This document shows positions 21,426 through 34,539 of a DNA stretch of 64,000 nt, in pieces. Both the position numbers and the translations under genes were made by a program. The first letter of the stretch is position 1. Every line of letters begins with the position of its first letter. The stretch is from Conus ventricosus (taxonomy: Eukaryota; Mollusca; Gastropoda; Neogastropoda; Conidae), in contig CM031626.1 of assembly GCA_018398815.1 (NCBI GenBank), positions 36,671,480 through 36,735,479 of the forward strand, read 5' to 3'. The notes beneath the pieces are model-generated. The model was not told the origin of the DNA, made no database searches, and was given only the letters and a program-made list of their open reading frames with translations.

Positions 21426-23377
21426 ATACATGCGTGCGTGCATGCATTCGCATGGAATTCTCACATCAGTTGTTTAAAGATTAGGATGGCTTAGATGAGG
21501 TGAAGGGGAGCAGAGAAATTCAAGATTTTTTTCTTCTCTTTTTGTCTTGGAACTGTGCTTGCATAGTTAAGAATGATAAACGTTGCAGTGCCTGAAACAG
21601 AATCTTTGAAGAAACCTTATCTTCAACGCTTACATGACTTAGACGATTGCATTGTCAGTCCCCAGACACACGACATGGCTTGCATTGCAACAAAGAAAGT
21701 TAGGATGAAAGTTCACAGCGTGAAGGAAAATCGTCAGTGATTCACTTGTCTGAAACTCCCAAGCAAACTAAAGTACATGGTGAAGCAGTAAATTACCTGG
21801 GATGGTTGGTCAAGGTAGTCATTGACCCATCTCCGTTTCTGTGTAAAACGTACCATACGTTTAGGTCTCATGTCTTTGCATTAAAGGTGTGCAGAGTATT
21901 CCGTTCTTTACCTGACTGATGATTGTGTATTTGTCAGGTCTTGTCTGTTCAGAAGTACGGGGTGTTTGAATGGATACGGTTTCGGTCAGTTCTATCATCA
22001 TGTCTTTAATGTGTTCGGTAGAGTAGTATGGTAGTGTGTGTATGTCATGATGTGCTGTGATTTTATTGGTTTGTGCCATGGTCGTACGGATCAGCTTGTA
22101 TGTTTTTGTTTTTAATCTGAAAAGAGGGGATGGTGGTTGGAATGAGAGGGGGGGGGGGGGAGGATGAGAAAGGGGGCCGGTGGGGGTTTGGGGAGGCTGA
22201 GGATGGGTTGGGTAGGGGGGTGATGGGTATCGTCTGTCTTAGGGTGCTACCAGAAAGAGACATGCATGACCGTATTCTGCAGTTCTGGAAATTGTGTACT
22301 AATAATTTCCCCACCAATTGTATGTGTGTTTTCTTTCATGCTGCTTTTTTTTTTTCTTATATAAAGTTTTTACTTTAAAAATTTTTTTTTTTTACTGTTG
22401 CCACTGTGTGTGTGATGGTGCTTTTTTGTTTGTGTGTTTGTTTGTTGATGTTATTGTTTTTTGTTGTTGTTTTGTTTTTTGCCTTTGTGGACCATTCTGT
22501 CATTGTTGTAGAAAGTCTCGACACTTTTTCCTTTGTTAACATTTCCTTTGTTAGCATGCCAGCTTTTTTTTTGGGGGGGGGGGGGGGGGGGGGGGGAATC
22601 TGATGACTAGGTAGGGAGACTAAGTGCTGTGTAGAATGATCACTTCCTGATTATTCTGCAGTCTCCGTTTCCCTATTTAGATTTTTTTTTTTAAGTGTAC
22701 TTTTTTGTTATATTTACACAGTGTTCAGTAATATTTCACTAAATTTTTGTTTCAAACTGGGGATGAAAATTGAGAGAAATGCCTAGTTTCCTATGTGGAG
22801 CCAATTTTTGTTTGTCTTACCCCATAGCCTGTGGTGATTTCTGGCAAATAACAAAAATCTGTTTGCCCAGGAATTTAACGGGTGGTGGTGGGAAAAAAAT
22901 TCTGAATTAAGTATAATGTGTGATTGTGAAATAAATGACAGCACAGAAATTTTTTTTTCCCCACCAAAGCTGAAGAAATTTTCTAAAGATATCTATTTTG
23001 GAATGGCCATCATGCCAGCGAAAGGGGTGATAATTGTCTGCCGTTCCAAAATGGCTGAAGTGATGGTCTTAAGGTTAATGATGTCAGTAGATTGTGTTTC
23101 GTGTTATAAATGCTACGCTTTTGTGCTTTGAATAGTTCTATTGTGTTCATTATTGTTTTTGGGTATGCAGCAGAAGTAGAACAATTTTGCCTTCATGGTG
23201 ACCACCAAGAAAAGACCGAGTGTGGTTGGCTGTCATCTGAGAATAAAGCTGAAACTAAAGGGGGGGGGAAGGAATTAAAGAAAAAAGGAGTCTTTTTTTT
23301 CACAAATCTGTGTTGTGTATCGGTTTTGATGTGATGTTAATCGGTAGATTGTTGTCATTGTGGGAGCAGAACTTTCC

Positions 23378-23680
23378 TCTTCAGCCTTTGTCAGAGCCAG
23401 GGATGTGTACTTTTCTGTGTGGACAGGTCGAAGACAGGTTAATGTGCAGTGTTTTTCTCTCTCTTAGTCATAGTCCTCTTCAGCCTTTGTCAGAGCCAGG
23501 GATGTGTACTTTTCTGTGTGGACAGGTCGAAGACAGATTAATGTGCAGCGTTTTTCTCTCTCTTAGTCATAGTCCTCTTCAGCCTTTGTCAGAGCCAGGG
23601 ATGTGTACTTTTCTGTGTGGACAGGTCGAAGACAGATTAATGTGCAGCGTTTTTCTCTCTCTTAGTCATAGTCCTCTCAA
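23378..23680. repeat. 99-bp minisatellite, 3 copies
   Basis: Three near-identical units begin CTTCAGCCTTTGTCAGAGCC. The 33-codon period gives a repetitive plus-strand ORF of 128 residues (unit LQPLSEPGMC...) that I regard as spurious. Confidence 0.9.
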
Positions 23681-23881
23681 ACAAAGTCAAACTTAAGTGT
23701 ACTGTAACCAGTGTTGGAAATAGAGAAGTAGTCATTGAGAGACATGTTTTCTTCCTTTACGTTTGTAGGAGGGGATGGGGTGGGAAGGTACCAGTTGTGT
23801 GCAAATTGAATGCGGTGTTGTATGTAAGGTGTAACTTGTAAGAGAAAATGGCTCATTCCAGACGGACATGGAATGCAGTTC

Positions 23882-24035
23882 AGTGAATCAGCAGGAAGAC
23901 AAGACTCAAATGTTGTTGTTGTGTCGACTGTTGTAATCAGCAGGAAGACAAGACTCAAATGATGTTGTTGTGTCGACTGTTGTAATCAGCAGGAAGACAA
24001 GACTCAAATGATGTTGTTGTGTCGACTGTTGTGAC
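23882..24035. repeat. ~54-bp minisatellite, 3 copies
   Basis: Units contain AATCAGCAGGAAGACAAGAC and TTGTTGTGTCGACTGTTGT. Confidence 0.9.
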
Positions 24036-24529
24036 TGAACTGATAAAGAATGTGGATCAGTGAAGGAAATGTGCAAGGAGCCTTAAATGTTCTTGATGTG
24101 TTCATTATGAATGTGATGCTTCATGTGAAAATCCAGGACAAGTGTCAAATTTTGGGTATTGATGCTGAAATTTGTTTCTAAAAGATAGAGGAATAATTTG
24201 AAGAAAAGGCAGGCGAAAAAAGAAAAGAAAAAACAAACGATTTTAGGGTGCATTTAAACTTGGTAAATCTGTGCTCATAGTTATCTTACATTGAATGAAA
24301 TTGGCATGTACCTTTGTGAAAACATTATGAGAGTTAAAGAACAAACAGTTGTAATGTTCACTTCATAGAGTCAGTTTTTAAGGTATCTCCTAAAACTTTT
24401 ATGACCTCAATAAAGTATGACCCAACATGTGTACCAAAAACCGTTTGTTTTAGGTAACAAAGGAGCAGACAGAATACAAAACTACATCAATGCTGTATTC
24501 CCTCAGAAAAAGTAGGTTAACTGGAACTG

Positions 24530-24833
24530 ATGATGCTTCTAATGTCATTGGTTGACAGTCATTGACACGTTGGGAGTTATTGTGCCTCTAATGTCGTTGG
24601 TTGACAGTCATTGACATGTTGGGAGTTATTGTGCCCGCTGTGACTTCATCTAATGTCATTGGTTGACAGTCATTGACAGGTTGGGAGTTATTGTGGCCGC
24701 TGTGACTTCATCTAATGTCACTGGTTGACAGTCATTGACAGGTTGGGAGTTATTGTGGCCGCTGTGACTTCATCTAATGTCGTTGGTTGACAGTCATTGA
24801 CACATTGGGAGTTATTGTGCCCGCTGTGACTTC
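24530..24833. repeat. ~61-bp minisatellite, 5 copies
   Basis: Units contain GGTTGACAGTCATTGACA and GTTGGGAGTTATTGTG. TGACAGTCA is a short palindrome repeated in every unit. Confidence 0.9.
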
Positions 24834-25309
24834 AGTTTGTCACAGATAACCTTTGACGTAGGTAGAAACGAACATTGATTTAGTACTCATTTATGGCATT
24901 ATGGGAGACACTCGCAGTCGACTTGTGAGTTGGACCCAAGTCTGAGAGAGTGTTGTTGGCTGGAAATACTGCATGAGATTGCTGTGCCGAAATTTACGTT
25001 CATGGAAAAAAAGTTTCTCTGTTTTGTTGAAATGAAGTTTGATCAAGCTTTTTTGTTTCATGTAAATAGCTTACATGTAGGAAGAAAACGTCTTTATTTT
25101 ATGTCGCATAATTTTTGTTTGAGCTTTATTTAGTTTACTGTCATGTTTGATTTGCAAGTGGTAATTTCTGATGAAACTCTTTAGTGTGGTCGGCTGTAGC
25201 AATCTTAAAAAATTATGTTTGGGAGGAGATGGGCAGCGCACAGTAAGGAAGATTGTTTTCAGATTTTGACTCTGTTCAAGGATGTATTAAGGAGCGATGA
25301 GGCACAGAG

Positions 25310-25960
25310 AGTATGTGTCACAGAAGGAATACAGTGTCATGAAGGGAATGTGTCGCAGTGAATATAGTGTCATGAAAGGGAATGTGTCACAGTGAATACA
25401 GTGTCATGAAAGGGAATGTACCAAAGCAGGAAAACGTTGTCACAAAGGAAATGTGTCACAGAGGGAATAATGTGTTGACAGAGGAATGTGTCATTTGGGG
25501 AAAGTGTCACAAGGGAAGTACAGGGCCTTGAAGAAGACATGCCACAGAGGGAATGTGTCACTGAGAGAATACAGTTGTCATGAAGGGAATGTGTCGGGGG
25601 GAATATAGTGTCATGAAGGGAATTTTCACAGAGGGAATAAAGTGTAATGAAAGGAATGTGTCACAGAGGGAATGTGTCACACAGGGAATGCAGTGTCATG
25701 AAGGGAATTGTCACAGAGGGAATGAAGTGAAATGAAAGGAATGTGTCACATGGGGTATGTGTCACACAGGGAATACAGTGTCACATAGGAAATGTGTCAA
25801 AGCAGGAAGACTGTGTCATGAAGGAATGTGTCACAGCAGAAAGACTGTGTCATGAAGGGAATGTGTCACAGCAGGATCACAGTGTCACATAGGGAATGTG
25901 TCACAGAGGGAACAAGGTGTCATAAAGTCAATGTGTCACTGCGGGAATACCGTGCCATGA
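25310..25960. repeat. Degenerate GAATGTGTCACAG repeat field
   Basis: More than 25 scattered copies of GGGAATGTGTCACAG-like and CAGTGTCATGAAGG-like motifs, alternating irregularly. The period drifts between about 17 and 45 bases. Confidence 0.75.
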
Positions 25961-25961
25961 A

Positions 25962-26255
25962 GGGATGGTATGAACCCATGTAGCAAAGGCATAGTTTGTT
26001 ATGGATGGTACGAATCCATTTATCATAGAAACTTACAGTTTTATAGAGGATGGTATGACCTCAAGTGGCTTTAAGCCATACTTTGTCATGGATGATAAGA
26101 ATTAATGTAGCATAAATGCATACTTTGTTACAGGATGATATAATCAGTGTGTCTTGAAATCATAGTTTTGTTACTGATGATAATGAATTCATGAAGCTTA
26201 AAGGCATACTTCGTTACACAGTATGAATTCATGACTTTAAAGACATTTGTTGTGA
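25962..26255. repeat. Degenerate ~50-bp repeat
   Basis: Five or six diverged units with GGATGGTATGAA(C/T)(C/T)CAT and a following GCATA(G/C)TTTGTTA motif. Confidence 0.6.
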
Positions 26256-26899
26256 TTTTTTTAGGGCCAGCCCAAATGAAGTGAATAGTTACTGTGTATC
26301 CTAGCAAGGGTCCTAGCAAGGCGTTTCTTGATGTTGCGGAAGTTCGAAATGTAGTATGTTTTGCGTGCGAGTCAGAGAGGATTTTACCTCGGTTCGAGTG
26401 GATTGTATTGTCAAATGGCGACAGGCAGATGCATTCACTTTGAGATCCTTCTTTTCCAAGGTGATTTGGAGTCTAGGCAGACTGTGTGTGTGTGGGTGAG
26501 TGGGGGGTGGGGATTGGGGTAGGGGGGGGGCTAAGGGAAGTAGAATGGGGAAGGTGGAGGGAGGACGGATGGATCCCTTGATTTACAGCTCCCTATTTTC
26601 TTCATTTCTTTTTTTTTTTTAATATTTTTTTATACAGTTTTTTTCTTTTAAGTCATTTGGAAAGCAGCATCCATGACTGAATGATCAGCATTTGTCACAA
26701 TGAGCGTTTCAGAAGCAAACTGAAGTCTTCTGAAAATAGGGACAGCTCAGCACTAGTGTGGCAAATAGGAATTCACCCTTTGGTGGAAGGCTTCAAATCC
26801 ACACTTACTCCCCCCACCCACCCTTTCCTTCCCCCATCCTGTCATTCTTCGCTTTCCAGTATCCTCAATCTCCAGGGAGGTTGATCATTCATGCCGCTA

Positions 26900-28012
26900 C
26901 TCTGTTCACAACTCAGTTCTCTCAATTCTGTCTGCCCTTCTGGCCACTTCTACTCTGTTCACTACTCAATTCTGTCTGTCCTCTAGACCACTTCTACTCT
27001 GTTCATTACTCAATTCTGTCTGTTCTCTAGGACACTTCTACTCTGTTCACTACTCAATTCTGTCTGCCCTTCAGGCCACTTCTACTCTGTTCACTACTCA
27101 ATTCTGTCTGTCCTTCAGGCCACTTCTACTCTGTTCACTACTCAATTCTGTCTGCCCTTCAGGCCACTTCTACTCTGTTCACTACTCAGTTCTGTCTGTC
27201 CTCTAGGCCACTTCTACTCTGTTCACTACTCAATTCTGTCTGTCCTTTAGGCCACTTCTACTCTGTTCACTACTCAATTCTGTCTGCCCTTCAGGCCACT
27301 TCTACTCTGTTCACTGCTCAATTCTGTCTGTCCTTCAGGCCACTTCTACTCTGTTCACTACTCAATTCTGTCTGTCCTCTAGGCCACTTCTACTCTGTTC
27401 ACTACTCAATTCTGTCTGTCCTCTAGGCCACTTCTACTCTGTTCACTACTCAGTTCTGTCTGCCCATCTGGCCACTTCTACTCTGTTCACTACTCAATTC
27501 TGTCTGTCCTTCAGGCCACTTCTACTCTGTTCACTACTCAATTCTGTCTGTCCTTCAGGCCACTTCTACTCTGTTCACTACTCAATTCTGTCTGCCCTTC
27601 AGGCCACTTCTACTCTGTTCACTACTCAATTCTGTCTGTCCTTCAGGCCACTTCTACTCTGTTCACTACTCAATTCTGTCTGTCCTCTAGGCCACTTCTG
27701 CTCTGTTCACTACTCAATTCTGTCTGCCCTTCAGGCCACTTCTACTCTGTTCACTACTCAATTCTGTCTGCCCTTCAGGCCACTTCTACTCTGTTCACTA
27801 CTCAATTCTGTCTGCCCTTCAGGCCACTTCTACTCTGTTCACTGCTCAATTCTGTCTGCCCTTCAGGCCACTTCTACTCTGTTCACTACTCAATTCTGTC
27901 TGTCCTTCAGGCCACTTCTACTCTGTTCACTACTCAATTCTGTCTGTCCTTCAGGCCACTTCTACTCTGTTCACTGCTCAATTCTGTCTGCCCTTCAGGC
28001 CACTTCTGTAGT
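26900..28012. repeat. 44-bp minisatellite, ~25 copies
   Basis: Regular array of GCCACTTCTACTCTGTTCAC plus TACTCAATTCTGTCTGTCCT plus TCAG. Variants alternate CTGCCCTTCAG, CTGTCCTTCAG and CTGTCCTCTAG. The pyrimidine-rich strand is the plus strand. Confidence 0.95.
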
Positions 28013-28439
28013 ACAGGAAAAAAAAAGGGCAGCATGTGGGACCTAATATGTTCCATTTTCCTAGCAGACTGAAATCAGGTTTTTAAAATTTTTTTCGTTC
28101 ATGTAGTGTTATACGTTCCATTTTCCTGGAAGACTGGAATCATCGGTTGATTTCTTTTTTTCATCCCTGTGGCAAAATGCACCTTGCGTGAAGTAAATGC
28201 GGCACACCTGTCATAAAGTATTCTAGGGGCAAAGTACGAGCTAAAGAATCCTTTATTTTGAACTAAAGGAACCTGAAGGGTGTACTGTGAAAAACTGATT
28301 TGGGGGCCACAGTGTGTTCACGTTAAAACTTATGGCAAAGAAAGCATAGACATGAACTGCCTAACCCTGAATGTAGTAAAACAACATGGACAGAATGGGA
28401 ACATAAACAGGTTACTTCTGTAGTAGCGTGAAAAAAATG

Positions 28440-29240
28440 GACAGCATGTGGGACCTAAACTAGCCACTACTGTGGCAAAGAAAGCCGGGACAGAATGTGG
28501 ACCTGAACTAGCCACTACTGTGGCAAAGAAAGCCGGGACAGAATGTGGACCTGAACTAGCCACTACTGTGGCAAAGAAAGCCGGGACAGAATGTGGACCT
28601 GAACTAGCCACTACTGTGGCAACGAAAGCCGGGACAGAATGTGGACCTGAACTAGCCACTACTGTGGCAACGAAAGCCGGGACAGAATGTGGACTTTAAC
28701 TAGCCACTTCTGTGGCAAAGAAAGCCGGGACAGAATGTGGACCTGAACTAGCCACTACTGTGTTAAAGAAAGCCGGGACAGAATGTGGACTTTAACTAGC
28801 CACTTCTGTGGCAAAGAAAGCCTGGACAGAATGTGGACCTAAACTGGCCACTTCTGTGGCAAAGAAAGCCGGGACAGAATGTGGACCTAAACTAGCCACT
28901 TCAGTGACAAAGAAAGCCGGGACAGAATGTGGACCTAAACTAGCCACTTCTGTGGCAAAGAAAGCCGGGACAGAATGTGGACCTAAACTGGCCACTTCTG
29001 TGGCAGAGAAAGCCGGGACAGAATGTGGACCTAAACTGGCCACTTCAGTGACAAAGAAAGCCGGGACAGAATGTGGACTAAAACTTGCCAGTTCTGTTAT
29101 AAAGGAAATTGGACAGAATGGAGACATATACTGGCCACTTCTGTGGCAAGGAAAACCTAGAGAGAATGTGATATAAACTGGCCATTTCTGTAACCAAGAA
29201 AACTTGACAGACTGTGACATAAACTTAAGCAGCCAAGAAA
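28440..29240. repeat. 48-bp minisatellite, ~16 copies
   Basis: Units of CTAGCCACTACTGTGGCAAA plus GAAAGCCGGGACAGAATGTG plus 8 bases. Later copies have CTTCTGTGG or CTTCAGTGA. The 16-codon period opens long ORFs on both strands; these are not believed to be genes. Confidence 0.95.
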
Positions 29241-29696
29241 ACCGGGACGGAGTAGCAAAGGGAGCTCCAACCAAACGTTCAAGAACACATGTTACAAAAA
29301 AATATGTGCAAAAACTGTAATTTGCTTCAACAAAAAAATCACATTTTATCATTTATGTAAGGAAGCATGCCCAGACATTTTGGGGGTGTTGTAAGAAAAA
29401 CACCTGGAATACATGGAAGGGAATTTGAAGTGAAGAATTTGGGAGTGGTTTAAGAAAAAAAAACACACAAAAAAACCCCAGTCTGAATGTAAGTAAAGGA
29501 ACTTTGTTGTCAGAAATTTAGGAATGACTTTGGGGAAAAACAACTTTTGATAGCTGTAGACAGTTTTTGGTTACAAAAAAGGATGGGATGGTGGTGGGGG
29601 ATAGGGTTTGGTGAAAGACAAAAAGAAAAAACAAACAAACTTGTGAGTGTCTTCAGGAAACTGTTTTAAATCTGTTCTTCCTTGTTCGCCATCCCG

Positions 29697-29805
29697 TTAG
29701 ATGAGCAGCCTGGTGTTCTCGATGAAGGCTGCCGTCCGTTGCAGTTCCTCCAGGGTGCCGTACAGCTTGGCTTCCACTGCTGTCGGTGTTGGCCAGTACT
29801 TTCTC
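29697..29805 (-). CDS. Possible terminal coding exon, unrecognised
   Basis: The minus strand, after an AAAACAG acceptor-like site, reads KYWPTPTAVEAKLYGTLEEL, then about 15 more residues to a TAA (complement of 29697-29699). Base composition (C/G at third positions) is unlike the A/T-rich flanks, and the text has no repeats. It could be the last exon of a minus-strand gene lying to the right, or a fragment of a retrocopy. I do not recognise the family. The acceptor has a poor polypyrimidine tract, so the left part of the exon is uncertain. Confidence 0.3.
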
Positions 29806-30362
29806 CTGTTTTAAATCTGTGAAGGGGCTTGTTTAAAAAAATTTTTCCCCAAGAAAAGTCGTGTATATGAAGGTGTTTGGGAACCTTAAGTTGTAACAAA
29901 AGAAACCAAAAGCTTGCACTGTTGCTAGCTTTGTCTTTTTGAATATCATTTCCATGATAGGATTCAATGTTTGGGAAAAGGGGGAGTGGATGTGTGTAGT
30001 GAGTGTGTGCATGTCTGCATGTATACATGCATATGAGTGTGTGTCTGTTTCTGAATATCATTTACATGAGGAAAACAAAGGGGCATACATGTGTTTACCT
30101 ACTCATGTTCATGCAAGGCATGTGACCGAAAGTGTGCTGGAAAGTAGAACAAGCTTGTTCGAATATTAGTGATACATTGATGAGGGCGGTAGATGTCTGG
30201 CAATGTCACATAATATGATGATTGTTGCCTCCTGTTTCATGGTCAGCATAATTGTGCACAGCAGGAAGAGTTCTTGAATGAACAAACAGCATAATGGGAC
30301 TGGACAGAATCTGTATATTTTTCTATGTCTTCCTGTTCTCCACTTTTCACCTGGAATCTCTT

Positions 30363-30411
<49 letters not shown>

Positions 30412-30470
30412 TGGCCTTTTCTGTAAGATCTCATGTGTGTGACTTAATGTATACATGCATGTATGTTCTT

Positions 30471-30523
<53 letters not shown>

Positions 30524-30600
30524 CCTTTCCACCTAGATCTCGTGTGTCTGACTTGATATAGGTGTGTGTTCATGTCTAAGTGTTGAGGAAATATTGGGGG

Positions 30601-30649
<49 letters not shown>

Positions 30650-31726
30650 TGCTTCACAAACCACAGATCTCTTTACTTGCATATATGTATATGTGAGCTG
30701 TGTGTATGTTAGATTTGCCACAGATTTCTCTGAGAATGTTGGATACATATTTGGTGAAGTGTAATATTATATTTATACATCTGCACTGCAGTGGAGCCAT
30801 ATATGGAACAAAAGCCATTCATTTCTCTTTTTCTTTTCTTTTTGTACTTGATTTGCTTTCTGTGTCAACACAGAGCAGAGCATTTTTTCATGAGCCTGTG
30901 TTGTAGGATTGAAAATCAAAAGGAAATACTGATGAAGATTAATGATATGCCTCTTGTGTCAGAATCATGATGATGTCTCGCGTATCGGGATGATGGTGAT
31001 GATGTCTCGTGTATCACTTGTACAGTGATGTGTATGTATATTTGTATGATTGTACAGTTGTCATACATGAAAACCTGATCTACTTAAAACACAGGACAAA
31101 CAATGATGCCTTCTTTTCTTGCTTTGATTTCTTTTTCAATGAATTGTCTAATCATGAAAAACAAAAAAGAAATTGATGGAAAGCATTTGGTTTTCACCAG
31201 CTTAAATAAAGCATTTTACTAGGTGTTCATTTAACGTGTACAATTTGGTTCCTTCACTTATTTATTTCCTTCAAATGGCGAAGATGGACCGAGAATGTGG
31301 AAGATGACGGAAAATGTGAGCAATGTTGTTACACACGCGCAAGACGAATGAGAGATTTGTATGTGTTTGTGGTGTGAATGGAACAGTGGGGTGTGAGAAG
31401 TGTGGAAACAGGTCTTCAGCTTGTCACAGGCTGTGGGTATTTTTTCTTTTTTTTGTTTTTAAATAATTTCTGAGGATGCTCACTTTTGTACAGATTTTTT
31501 TTTAAACATATGATTTCATGTGCTAATGCTATTGCGGTAGATGCTGATTGGAATAAAAAGCAATGAACTTTGGAAAGGAAAGGGAGTGTACTCTTGACTT
31601 TGTGCATTATAAAATTATCTCCCTTTTCTCTCTTTTCTCTCTCCGTCCGTCTCACGGCATCATAACATTCTGTCTCACCTCTCTCTCCCTTTCTCTCTGT
31701 GTGTGTGTGTGCTTTCGCCAGTCAGT

Positions 31727-31960
31727 AATCATAGAAGTGGTTGGCAACCTGACTTGCAGCGGTTCGTTTTACGCTCGCACCCACCTACGGTCATACGGCA
31801 AAACACGAATAATCATCCCAGGGGTGTGGGAGCAAGGATCGTATCTTACACCGGACAAAACCACCAGAACGACAACATGTAGATTAGTAGAGAAAATGGC
31901 CGTCAGTGGCGGCATGATTTGAACGCACAGGATTCGACTGTTCTACCAACAGCTTCTCCC
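31727..31960 (-). repeat. tRNA/SINE-like repeat
   Basis: On the minus strand the stretch contains GTTGGTAGAACAG and, after CAGTCGAATCCTGTGC, a B-box-like GTTCAAATC followed by GCCGCCACTGACGGCCATTT. This tRNA-like order plus a fixed GACGGCCATTTTC tail looks like a SINE head. A second, more diverged copy lies at about 32640-32790. Confidence 0.4.
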
Positions 31961-32896
31961 CGGGTGAAAAATCAAGGGAAGATAACGGAGTCTTTCCATT
32001 GCAAATTGTTATCATTTTTTTTCATTTCTCAGTTTAGGCGTATAGGTCAAGATCATTACGCACTTTGTGCATGCGTCATTTGGTAAAATAAACGTCCACT
32101 TCAAACCCAAGACCCGTGGATCTGAATCGGTCGATGATGATAATAAGAAGTGATGTTGAACTGTTTGTAACACTATCTGCGTCACAGGCATGCCGTTTCA
32201 AACACGTTTTGGCATTTTCTGACTCACTGAAACTGTCGTTAGGTAAGGTAAGATAGACCCGTTCCCGAAAAAAACAACAACAACAACAAAAGTCACGGGG
32301 AGTTACTGCATATCTTTCCATTGCAAAAACAGTTACCTGTTCTCAGTTTAAGGGCCAAGCAAACAGATCTAGAGTCAAATAATTATTGGAATGGAAGCGC
32401 ACCCCAGGATAATGACCGGAATATTGACTGTGCATTACAGGCGCACTGTTTCACACCTATGTTCTGGCATGTTCTCTCTCTGAACTGTTCCGCTGACCGA
32501 CGAGGTAAAATCGCTTTGGGGCCTCCCACCAGCGACATCTGCGCCATGAAGACGGCGGGTCACTTTGGAGATCGCGCGGTCACTTTGCTGAAATTTCGCC
32601 ATCCTATAAATGGTAAATTCAGGAGTTTGTGGGAGACTGGACGTCGTACAAAATGCTGTTTGAACCTTGTATATGGACAATACTACCAGAACGACAGCAC
32701 ATGAAGATGGGTGGGGAAAATGGCTGTCGGCGGCAGCATGATTAAAACACACAGGATTTGACTAAAAACTCGGCGCTCTGTCAATAGACTGGTTCCGGGT
32801 TGTTTTTTTTTTTAAAAAAAGAAAGAGAAGCAAACACAAAACAAAACAAAACAAAACAACACAACAAAAAAACACCACCACCACCACACACTGAAA

Positions 32897-32931
<35 letters not shown>

Positions 32932-33595
32932 CTCAATTCATGGGTCAAGATCATTATATACGCACTTTGTGCACGCGTCATTTAGTAAAGAAAAGTCACA
33001 TCAAATCCAAGACATGCAAATCTGATTTAATAATAAGAAGTGATGTTGAACTGTTTGTAACATGTTTTCTGCATTACAGACATGCCATTTCAAACACGTT
33101 TCAGCATTTTCTCTTTCTGATTGAAACTGTTGATTGATAAGGCAAAATAGACCCGTTCCCGGAGAAAAAAGAAAGAAGAAAAACATTCGTCACTGCTCGT
33201 CTTTCCATTGCAAATACAGGTTACTTACCTATTCTCCGTTTATTGGCCAACAAGGAGACCTAAGGTTACTTACCTATTCTCCGTTTATTGGCCAACAAGG
33301 AGACCTAAGGTTACTTACCTATTCTCAGTTTATTGGCCAAACAAGGAGACCTAAGGTTACTTACCTATTCTCAGTTTATTGGCCAAACAAGGAGACCTGA
33401 GTCAAATACTTGATTTGAAGCACACACCAGGATAAAGACCGGGTATTGGCTGTGCATGATGGACGCACCGTGTCACACCCACGTTCTGTCATTTCCTGTC
33501 TCTGATTGAACTGTTAAGCTGACTGACGAGGTACAATTACTTTGGGTCTGCCCGCCAGCGACATCTGTCCCATGAAAACGGGGGATCATTTCGCT
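31800..33595. repeat. Diverged tandem segmental duplication (~0.9 kb unit)
   Basis: Copy 1 (about 31800-32620) and copy 2 (about 32660-33595) share blocks in the same order. These are CCAGAACGACA...AAAATGGC, GGTCAAGATCATTA...CGCACTTTGTGCA, AAGAAGTGATGTTGAACTGT, TAGACCCGTTCCCG, and CCAGCGACATCTG...CCATGAA. Identity looks around 75-85 percent by eye. A 33-bp (CA)n and A-rich tracts differ between the copies. Confidence 0.6.
33205..33400. repeat. ~46-bp minisatellite, 4 copies
   Basis: Units GGTTACTTACCTATTCTC plus GTTTATTGGCCAA plus CAAGGAGACCTAA lie inside copy 2 of the segmental duplication. Copy 1 has only a single diverged version near 32330, so the expansion postdates the duplication. Confidence 0.9.
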
Positions 33596-33819
33596 TAATG
33601 CGAGCTTTAACACAGATTACCTCCCTTGTAGATTTCCGGACATCGTCCATAAAATTCCCCAGGCATCCATTGTCACACACCACATTTGCAACACTCAATC
33701 ACACACACTCATGGCGTGTTTACTCCATGCACGCGCATCTACTCCATTCATCTAAAGGAGAGACGGGGAAACTAGAATTCACTTTCTTCAGCTCCCTTTA
33801 CCAAAATTGCCCCCCTCCC

Positions 33820-33850
<31 letters not shown>

Positions 33851-34539
33851 ACACATCACAATCACATTAAACATACACACAAAAAAGCTTTTTTGTTTGT
33901 ACGCGGTCTCATCACTTTTTCATTCACTTCATGAGTAGCTGCATGACACCATAGAGTCAGCTCGTTTTCTGTCAGGTTAATAAACACAAATACTACATTT
34001 CTCGTCTTTCTTTTCTTCTTCTTTTTGTTTTGTTTTGTTTCAATACTAGGCAGTTGCATGGAATGAAGTTTCTTTTGTAGAAAAAAAAAATCCCCCCAAC
34101 GGGAATTAAGTTTCCAGAAGGATGCTAGTTGTCGTCAACGGTTGGACGCTGAGGTTTCCTGACATCCCAAGTCCTAACGTTAGTTTTTGAACGTGTAAAT
34201 TTGAATTTTTTTTTCTAGGATATTATACACAAGACATACTACTACATATACTCACGAATTCGTAGCATTCAGCTTCCAGCACAGCTTCCTACAGTTGGGG
34301 ATACAAAGTGAAATATTAACAAAAAATAATAATCGAAAAAAAAAAAGACGATTTGTATTTTTTTTTGTTCAAACCAATTACGTGTTTTTACAAATTGCTT
34401 CTCATTACACCATGTCGTTTTATTATTATTTATTTATTTTGTTTAATTAAATCACATCAATTTTTTTTCTTGACTCTTTCAAGTATTCATAATTCCCCAA
34501 CTGGCTTCCTATCCATAGGGAGTCAACATTCTAACAAAC

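Larger units (their letters stand above)
20528..31720. other. Non-coding, minisatellite-rich stretch
   Basis: No host gene is supported here apart from one weak minus-strand exon at 29.7 kb. The plus strand is T-rich and holds at least nine tandem arrays (listed separately), (GT)n tracts at 21373-21422, 30364-30412, 30471-30522 and 30604-30648, and AATAAA-type hexamers at about 24409, 31204 and 31552. Confidence 0.6.

Noticed and set aside
28330..29352. 186-codon and 122-codon repeat proteins on opposite strands
   Set aside because: Both follow from the 48-bp minisatellite; no sign of selection for one strand.
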